From: an uncultured Chlorobiaceae bacterium
GTDB lineage: Bacteria > Bacteroidota > Chlorobiia > Chlorobiales > Chlorobiaceae
Assembly: GCA_903929845.1 (NCBI GenBank)
Contig: CAIYWF010000193.1
Span: 1 to 10,574, forward strand
Direction of reading: 5' to 3'
DNA: 10,574 nucleotides
A program made the translations under genes and the position numbers. Under the pieces are notes generated by a model. That model saw only the letters and a list, made by a program, of their open reading frames with translations. It had not been told where the DNA came from and did no database searches. Shown piece by piece: positions 6,844 to 10,574 of the stretch (within the stretch, counting starts at the first letter, position 1; the number at the start of each line of letters is the position of its first letter).

Positions 6844-9186
6844 TTAACCTCCACGTTTTAATAATTCTGTCCACATAAGCGGTAAATGTAAGATAGGAAA
6901 ATTCAAAATATTGAAGTGTTTTAGAGCTTCATTAAAACCATTTTCTTTTTTGTTAAACATTCCTTTATATTTTTTCATCAGCCAAAGAAAATGTGGGATA
7001 TATAGTTGACCATTTTCATGCCACTCTCTTACCACTTCAAGTAATTGATAAACTAAGCTATTAGGCAAATCATCAATAAGAAGTCGTTTTCCATTGAATA
7101 CCCCATAACCTTTAAAAAAAGATATTATATCTATTACCGTTTGCAAATCATACCATGAAATGCTGTGCATAATTCTATCGGTAATATCATTAGTTACAAC
7201 TGATTCATACTTCCCCTTAATTTTTCGTTCGATTTCAAATGATGATGCAGAATAAAACAAGGCAATTCTGTTCTTTTTTCCTGTTTTATTCTTTTGCCCT
7301 ATTTCATTCTTCCCCACATGCTCAGCCTCCCCCGATTTCCGTACCATTTGATAGAGTGGAAACTTTGGTTGGTGCAGTGTGAGGCCAGCCGATATTCCAA
7401 GTCCACCAGTAAAAAGAGAAAAGTAGCGTTGGATATCGAAAGCCAGCTCAGTCGTTTCGTCCCATGCACCCAGAATAAACAAGTCGTCGCCGCCAGCATA
7501 AATCACCGATACATTTCGCCCAGGTTTTCCATGCTTGTTATCCTTATCATATTCCTTTCCGACAATATCCGTTGCTACAAGTCTGCCGTCTAAATTCCCT
7601 GAACATATTTGATTGAGGTAAACTTTAAAGAAAATGTTAAGCATTCGAGATTTGGTGGAAAGCTCCGGCAAGCTTCCGATTTCACTAAATAAGTTACCCA
7701 TATTGTCAACATCCATTCGTAATGCACCAATCAAATCTGCACCGCATGAGCTGGCAGCTAAACCTTCAAATGTTGCAGTATCTCCATTTCTTGGTTCTCT
7801 GCCTTCAATAGTAATAATCGATTCTATTTCGGCTTTTTGGGCTGAATCAGAAAGTTCTCCATGCTTTCGGGCGTAATCAGCATAAAGAATAGGGTCGCCG
7901 TTTCCATCCCAAGAATTAATGTGCCAGTATGGGAAATCTGCTCCGCTATTTTTGCTTAGATAGTAATAGCAATAGTCAAGGTTATCCTTTTTTGAATCTT
8001 TAGTAGGAAATTTCAAGTGGGACTTTTCTTCCAACTCTTTTTTGGAACGACAAATAAATCGACAGCCTTCAATTAGTTTGTCTCCTAAATTAAACTGATG
8101 ATAACAACTTTCAGATACCCATGTTTTTGTTAAATCAGGATTTTGTGGTGGCATAACACCACCTGTTTCCAAATCTCTCATCTTATCGGGAGGTAAATCA
8201 TCCCTTCGAGTAATCTGGCATTCTGTTTGCACGCTTAATTGCTCAGGCATTTGAGGCACAAAAAAACCTTCAAATATACCATCTGAATTTATATATAAAA
8301 ACTCATTGATAAATTTGTGCCGTTTCAGTTTATTTAATTTATCAGCTTGGGATTGTCTTAATTCCTTAAAAGCCTCTTTTTTGAGCTGTTCTTCTTTAAA
8401 TGACTTTGCATCTAAAGCTATAAAAAACTTTCCTGAAAATTCTTTATAAGCCCACCGGCTTAATATGTCCTTATAATTTTCAATTTTTTCCTTCAAATCA
8501 TTTTTATTAGGTAGTAACAAACTAAAACCACCACCTCCGGAATAAATAATTGCATGGCGTTCTGATTCGAATTCTTGTAAGATTTCATATATAATATGCT
8601 CAGTCAGTAATTCCAGCATAAAAGAGCGGGCTCGCAATGTTTTAAGTGCTCCTTTTGATGAAATGGTATAAACTGTGTCTTGAATACCAGAAAAATCTGC
8701 TGTTACCAATAAAAATGGTTCATCTTTTTTTCCATTTTCTAAACTGTCGTTAAGGGCGGCAGCAGTTTTAAAAAGATCATATACCGGTATTTGATTACAA
8801 CCTTCAACAGCTACAAAAGAACCATATTTTTCAAGAATAGTTAACGATTCACTATTTATATCTGGAAACATAATTGCTGTTTCTTCAGGATTAATAGGAT
8901 AGTTGATGTTGTTGGTACAAAGAGATTTAGGCTCGAAATATTGGGCAGATAAAGTTGATGATTCAGAAAAAACCGATTGTAAAGATGTAAGATGTAACGG
9001 GCTTGAAACATCAATCTCAAGCAATTTAAAAACAGTTTGGTAGTCGTTTGGAACTTGGCAAGAACCTTCTTTCAAAAGTTTCAACCCAAGCTGAATTAAA
9101 GTAATGGACATAACGGGAACAGCTAAAGTGTTCTTTTGCAAAGAAAAAATCAATACATCAATAAAAATTTTATACGAACAATCCAT
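6844..9186 (-). CDS. cas10: Cas10/Csm1, cyclase subunit lacking a recognisable HD domain
   Basis: The 780-residue large subunit of the Csm complex. It has the Csm1 hallmarks DFSGIQDTVYTISSKGALK (164-182), RARSFMLELL (185-194), the first-palm SGGGGFSLLLPN (216-227), and the second palm with MDVDN at 491-495 and YAGGDDLFILGAWD (563-576). GGDD (565-568) is intact, so cyclic-oligoadenylate synthesis is expected. The N-terminal HD phosphohydrolase of a standard Csm1 is missing. Only about 65 residues precede the LTSLQSVF linker-like segment, with no HD pair and no LLHDIGK motif. The same frame has a stop 7 codons upstream, and no frame of the upstream spacer holds such a domain. The linker zinc-ribbon also looks degraded, with C323 and C361 but no CxxC pair. 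The ATG has no clear ribosome site; M26 is an alternative start, also without one. Confidence 0.93.
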   Translation of the reverse strand: MDCSYKIFIDVLIFSLQKNTLAVPVMSITLIQLGLKLLKEGSCQVPNDYQTVFKLLEIDVSSPLHLTSLQSVFSESSTLSAQYFEPKSLCTNNINYPINPEETAIMFPDINSESLTILEKYGSFVAVEGCNQIPVYDLFKTAAALNDSLENGKKDEPFLLVTADFSGIQDTVYTISSKGALKTLRARSFMLELLTEHIIYEILQEFESERHAIIYSGGGGFSLLLPNKNDLKEKIENYKDILSRWAYKEFSGKFFIALDAKSFKEEQLKKEAFKELRQSQADKLNKLKRHKFINEFLYINSDGIFEGFFVPQMPEQLSVQTECQITRRDDLPPDKMRDLETGGVMPPQNPDLTKTWVSESCYHQFNLGDKLIEGCRFICRSKKELEEKSHLKFPTKDSKKDNLDYCYYYLSKNSGADFPYWHINSWDGNGDPILYADYARKHGELSDSAQKAEIESIITIEGREPRNGDTATFEGLAASSCGADLIGALRMDVDNMGNLFSEIGSLPELSTKSRMLNIFFKVYLNQICSGNLDGRLVATDIVGKEYDKDNKHGKPGRNVSVIYAGGDDLFILGAWDETTELAFDIQRYFSLFTGGLGISAGLTLHQPKFPLYQMVRKSGEAEHVGKNEIGQKNKTGKKNRIALFYSASSFEIERKIKGKYESVVTNDITDRIMHSISWYDLQTVIDIISFFKGYGVFNGKRLLIDDLPNSLVYQLLEVVREWHENGQLYIPHFLWLMKKYKGMFNKKENGFNEALKHFNILNFPILHLPLMWTELLKRGG
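6849..6853 (-). promoter_or_regulatory. Shine-Dalgarno site deciding the csm2 start
   Basis: GGAGG on the minus strand lies 8 bases before the ATG at 6839 and inside the last codons of cas10 (Arg-Gly-Gly-stop). It favours that ATG over the in-frame GTG at 6854, which would place the site inside the gene. Confidence 0.7.
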
Positions 9187-9442
9187 CAGTAGCGAAGTAT
9201 GGTGTCAATTCAGTCAAAAGGTAGGAAGGCAAGTAACATCATCATCGTTTCAACAACACATCAATCATGTATTCATGCTTTATATATATCGTTTTTTCCT
9301 CAGGTAATCAACAAAAAACAAAACTTAACCGTAAATCATAAATGATTTTTCAAGTATTTGCCCATTTAAACGAAAAAGCTATTCGGTCAGATGGTCGCAT
9401 GAGTTAACCGCTTATAATAAAAGCGACAAGCAATATTCCATC
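9187..9442 (-). other. AT-rich spacer upstream of cas10 (leader region)
   Basis: This 256-base spacer has no convincing coding frame; all minus-strand frames are broken by stops, and none encodes a missing HD domain for Cas10. It holds the candidate promoter at 9283-9311 and a 16-base perfect palindrome at 9333-9348 (AAATCAT/ATGATTT arms around AA), 21 bases upstream of that promoter's -35 box, where a regulator could bind. A short inverted repeat, CGCTT/AAGCG at 9409-9425 with a 7-base loop, lies just after the 71-residue gene but lacks a T-run. I see no CRISPR repeat here. Confidence 0.55.
9283..9311 (-). promoter_or_regulatory. Candidate sigma-70-type promoter for the cas10-csm-cas6 operon
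   Basis: On the minus strand, TTGATT (9306-9311) and TATATA (9283-9288) are separated by exactly 17 bases. This would start transcription near 9276, about 90 bases before the cas10 ATG. It is the best -35/-10 pair I found in the spacer, but AT-rich DNA produces such matches by chance. Confidence 0.4.
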
Positions 9443-9658
9443 TTAATCGCCAAGCTCTTTTTTCATGCGATCAATATCATCTGCTGTTACATAGTAAGCA
9501 AGCCGTAAAGAGATATTTCTCTTCGAGATCTGCCGTACCACCTCTTTACGGAATCTCTTTTTTTCATTTTCTCCGTAACAGGGTACCCGGGGTATCTGAA
9601 AAATTGAACCCAAACTTGCAACCTTTTTTGCAAGAGCAGCTACCGTTTTATTGTACAT
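9443..9658 (-). CDS. Small conserved-looking protein of unknown function (71 aa)
   Basis: I do not recognise a named family. The protein is 71 residues and basic, with no signal peptide or membrane span. The N-terminal half has a short helix (TVAALAKKVASLG) and a proline-containing stretch. The C-terminal half, VRQISKRNISLRLAYYVTAD and then DIDRMKKEL, reads like the short bacterial proteins with an 'I.L..G.Y.T.EDI' pattern that I recall as frequent companions of other small genes; that resemblance is unverified. It lies 43 bases after the membrane-protein gene and 256 bases before cas10, all on the same strand. A well-formed extended -10 promoter overlaps the end of the preceding gene and could drive it independently. 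Its ribosome site is weak. Codon composition resembles the flanks more than the AT-rich effector genes. It is probably a real gene, with function unknown. Confidence 0.6.
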   Translation of the reverse strand: MYNKTVAALAKKVASLGSIFQIPRVPCYGENEKKRFRKEVVRQISKRNISLRLAYYVTADDIDRMKKELGD

Positions 9659-9700
9659 GACAAAAGCAAATCATGTGTTTATTATTTATAGACTTAGCAT

Positions 9701-9709
9701 ATTATAACA
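9701..9709 (-). promoter_or_regulatory. Candidate extended -10 promoter for the 71-residue gene
   Basis: On the minus strand the sequence TGTTATAAT (9701-9709) is a perfect extended -10 element (TGnTATAAT). It overlaps the stop codon of the membrane-protein gene. A start near 9694 would leave a leader of about 36 bases before the 71-residue gene. No good -35 box is present, as is common for extended -10 promoters. Confidence 0.42.
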
Positions 9710-10118
9710 CATCAAACTGTTCAATTTCCTCACTGCTACATGGAATAATAAGCTTATCATCGTCATCGTTGTCAGAAGCCTGAATTCGCTCGATATCCTG
9801 CCAAAACTCTCTCGAATTCAAGTGAGAGAGTGTATATCGTGTCTTTGAAGGAACTAATTTTATGGTACCAAGAATCCCTTGAAGTTCTGCCCGAGTGATG
9901 TGCTTGCGCCGAACAACCATGAGTGGAACAATCCGGCGATTGTCCGTTTTACATTGCAACACGACTGAGACGATGTGGTTAAGCCGTTCGTTTTCCTTTT
10001 CAGCTTTCTTGAGCTTTCTCCATGCTGCTACCGCAGAAAAAGCTCCGCCTATACAAATGAAATCGGAAACAAGTCCAATTATGGGAATATTATTATTTAA
10101 AAAAGAATATATGGGCAT
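9702..10118 (-). CDS. Membrane-anchored small protein of unknown function next to cas2
   Basis: A 138-residue protein that I cannot assign to a named family. Residues about 11-33 (IPIIGLVSDFICIGGAFSAV and on) form one hydrophobic segment long enough to span the membrane. It is followed by a basic, coiled-coil-like stretch (RKLKKAEKENERL, 34-46), so the remainder is probably cytosolic. The soluble part contains IVPLMVVRRKHITRAELQG, a KTRYTLSHLNSREFW segment, an acidic linker (DNDDDD) and LIIPCSSEEIEQF near the end. The pattern looks conserved rather than random, and the composition matches cas2. It lies between cas2 and the effector operon on the same strand, 126 bases after cas2, with only a weak GGA ribosome site. 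It could anchor or regulate a CRISPR component, or form a separate two-gene cassette with the 71-residue gene downstream. Confidence 0.7.
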   Translation of the reverse strand: MPIYSFLNNNIPIIGLVSDFICIGGAFSAVAAWRKLKKAEKENERLNHIVSVVLQCKTDNRRIVPLMVVRRKHITRAELQGILGTIKLVPSKTRYTLSHLNSREFWQDIERIQASDNDDDDKLIIPCSSEEIEQFDVL

Positions 10119-10244
10119 ATGTCCGTTATCCTGGTTTTATTGTAAGATTAAAGTATAGGATACGTTATTCCGGGCAGAACAGGTAATTTTTTCTGTTTGT
10201 TCAGGGAGCTATAAAAATAGCCAGCCCAGCACAACATTCTCCCT
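10119..10244 (-). other. Intergenic stretch between cas2 and the membrane-protein gene
   Basis: These 126 bases hold no gene. Immediately after the cas2 stop is a small perfect hairpin, GCTAT/ATAGC around four bases (10208-10221). It sits near the end of a longer GGGAG/CTCCC pairing (10204-10243), although the two stems share one base and cannot both form fully. No T-run follows, so a classical terminator is not supported. A TATACT box about 30 bases before the next gene has no convincing -35 partner. Confidence 0.35.
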
Positions 10245-10529
10245 TCATGAAATAATAAACGGGCTCTGAATCTCAAAATCTCGATTTCCATCAACGTCGA
10301 CCCGCTCAACGCAGTTCCGGCATAGTACGTAATATCGTACCGAATCAAGTGGGTGCTTCGGATCCAAAAGCTTTTGCAGGCGCAGGCGCAACTGCGCGTA
10401 ATTCTCTTCGGAGATGAAACACTCAAACACGCTGAACTGCACCGCTGAGCCATACCCTTCAAGGAGTTTATGGATTTTTGTCCTGCGCCGGTCGTTTTCG
10501 ATATCGGAGGTCACGAGAATGAATTGCAT
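10245..10529 (-). CDS. cas2: Cas2, spacer-acquisition subunit
   Basis: A 94-residue Cas2 from the ATG chosen here (MQFILVTSDIEND). It forms the dimer that bridges Cas1 dimers during spacer integration. Typical features are the first strand ending in the conserved aspartate (D9 in VTSDI), RRRTKIHKLLEGYG, VQFSVFECFIS, and DSVRYYVLCRNC near the C-terminal end. The frame also opens from a TTG at 10544 that overlaps the upstream gene's stop by 4 bases (TTGA), adding five residues. I prefer the ATG because family members start about 8 residues before the aspartate, although no clear ribosome site precedes either start. The gene follows the probable cas1 tail directly, the usual adaptation-module order. 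Confidence 0.93.
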   Translation of the reverse strand: MQFILVTSDIENDRRRTKIHKLLEGYGSAVQFSVFECFISEENYAQLRLRLQKLLDPKHPLDSVRYYVLCRNCVERVDVDGNRDFEIQSPFIIS

Positions 10530-10540
10530 GATATTTTTGT

Positions 10541-10574
10541 TCAAAGCAGTTCGGTATCATCGTCGCTCAATGAG
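10541..10574 (-). CDS. C-terminal fragment of upstream gene, probably cas1 (cut by window edge)
   Basis: On the minus strand one frame is open from the window edge to a TGA at 10541-10543, giving the last ten codons (SLSDDDTELL). The frame leading into cas2 has a stop at 10557-10559, so this is a separate reading. Position directly before cas2 makes cas1 the likely identity, but ten residues are too few to confirm it. Confidence 0.4.
   Translation of the reverse strand, partial: SLSDDDTELL

Noticed and set aside
7294..7593. Plus-strand open frame of 99 codons opposite the cas10 GGDD region
   Set aside because: It mirrors the GC-rich island of cas10; the opposite strand encodes invariant Cas10 residues, so this is a shadow frame.
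9205..9210. Perfect minus-strand TTGACA close to the cas10 start
   Set aside because: No -10 box lies at a suitable distance, and a start there would fall inside the cas10 coding region.
9409..9425. CGCTT/AAGCG hairpin after the 71-residue gene as a terminator
   Set aside because: Five base pairs with a 7-base loop and no T-run on the minus strand; too weak to call.
9187..9442. Frameshifted HD domain upstream of cas10
   Set aside because: All three minus-strand frames are interrupted repeatedly and none shows an HD-type motif, so the domain looks absent rather than broken by one error.
10148..10462. Minus-strand 104-codon frame overlapping cas2
   Set aside because: It lies in a different frame over the well-supported Cas2 reading and is cysteine/serine-rich without any recognisable pattern.
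1..10574. CRISPR array or leader
   Set aside because: I looked in all intergenic stretches (410-475, 9187-9442, 9659-9701, 10119-10244) and saw no regularly spaced 24-40 base repeats; the array must lie outside.

Overview
The window is most of a type III-A (Csm) CRISPR-Cas locus, read from the minus strand. A plus-strand PIN-domain toxin gene lies at the far left. In transcription order (right to left) I see: the last codons of an upstream gene, probably cas1; cas2; a small membrane-anchored protein of unknown function; a 71-codon protein of unknown function; an AT-rich spacer with a plausible promoter; then a tightly packed operon cas10/csm1, csm2, csm3, csm4, csm5, a CARF-HEPN ribonuclease of the Csm6/Csx1 kind, and cas6. 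No CRISPR array is in the window.

How the parts should work together, from family knowledge: Cas6 cuts pre-crRNA. Cas10 and Csm2-Csm5 assemble with the crRNA into an RNA-guided complex whose Csm3 backbone cuts target RNA. On target binding, the GGDD palm of Cas10 makes cyclic oligoadenylate. This binds the CARF domain of the last-but-one gene product and switches on its HEPN ribonuclease. Cas1 and Cas2 would acquire spacers. Two features stand out. The Cas10 has no recognisable N-terminal HD nuclease, so immunity should rest on RNA cleavage and second-messenger signalling rather than on ssDNA cutting. Two uncharacterised small genes sit between the adaptation and effector modules.

Base composition changes sharply along the window. 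By hand count of sampled 60-base blocks, the PIN gene, cas6, the two small genes and cas2 are about 43-55 % GC. The effector block from the CARF-HEPN gene through cas10 is mostly 20-35 % GC, with a local island near 50 % over the Cas10 GGDD region. The left boundary falls within a few bases of the junction between the CARF-HEPN gene and cas6. The right boundary is in the spacer upstream of cas10. This suggests that the effector cassette was swapped into, or acquired separately from, the surrounding cas6/cas1-cas2 framework.

The host is a bacterium; the moderate-GC flanks and gene styles would fit a Gram-negative anaerobe or phototroph such as a member of the Chlorobiota, but this is only a weak inference.
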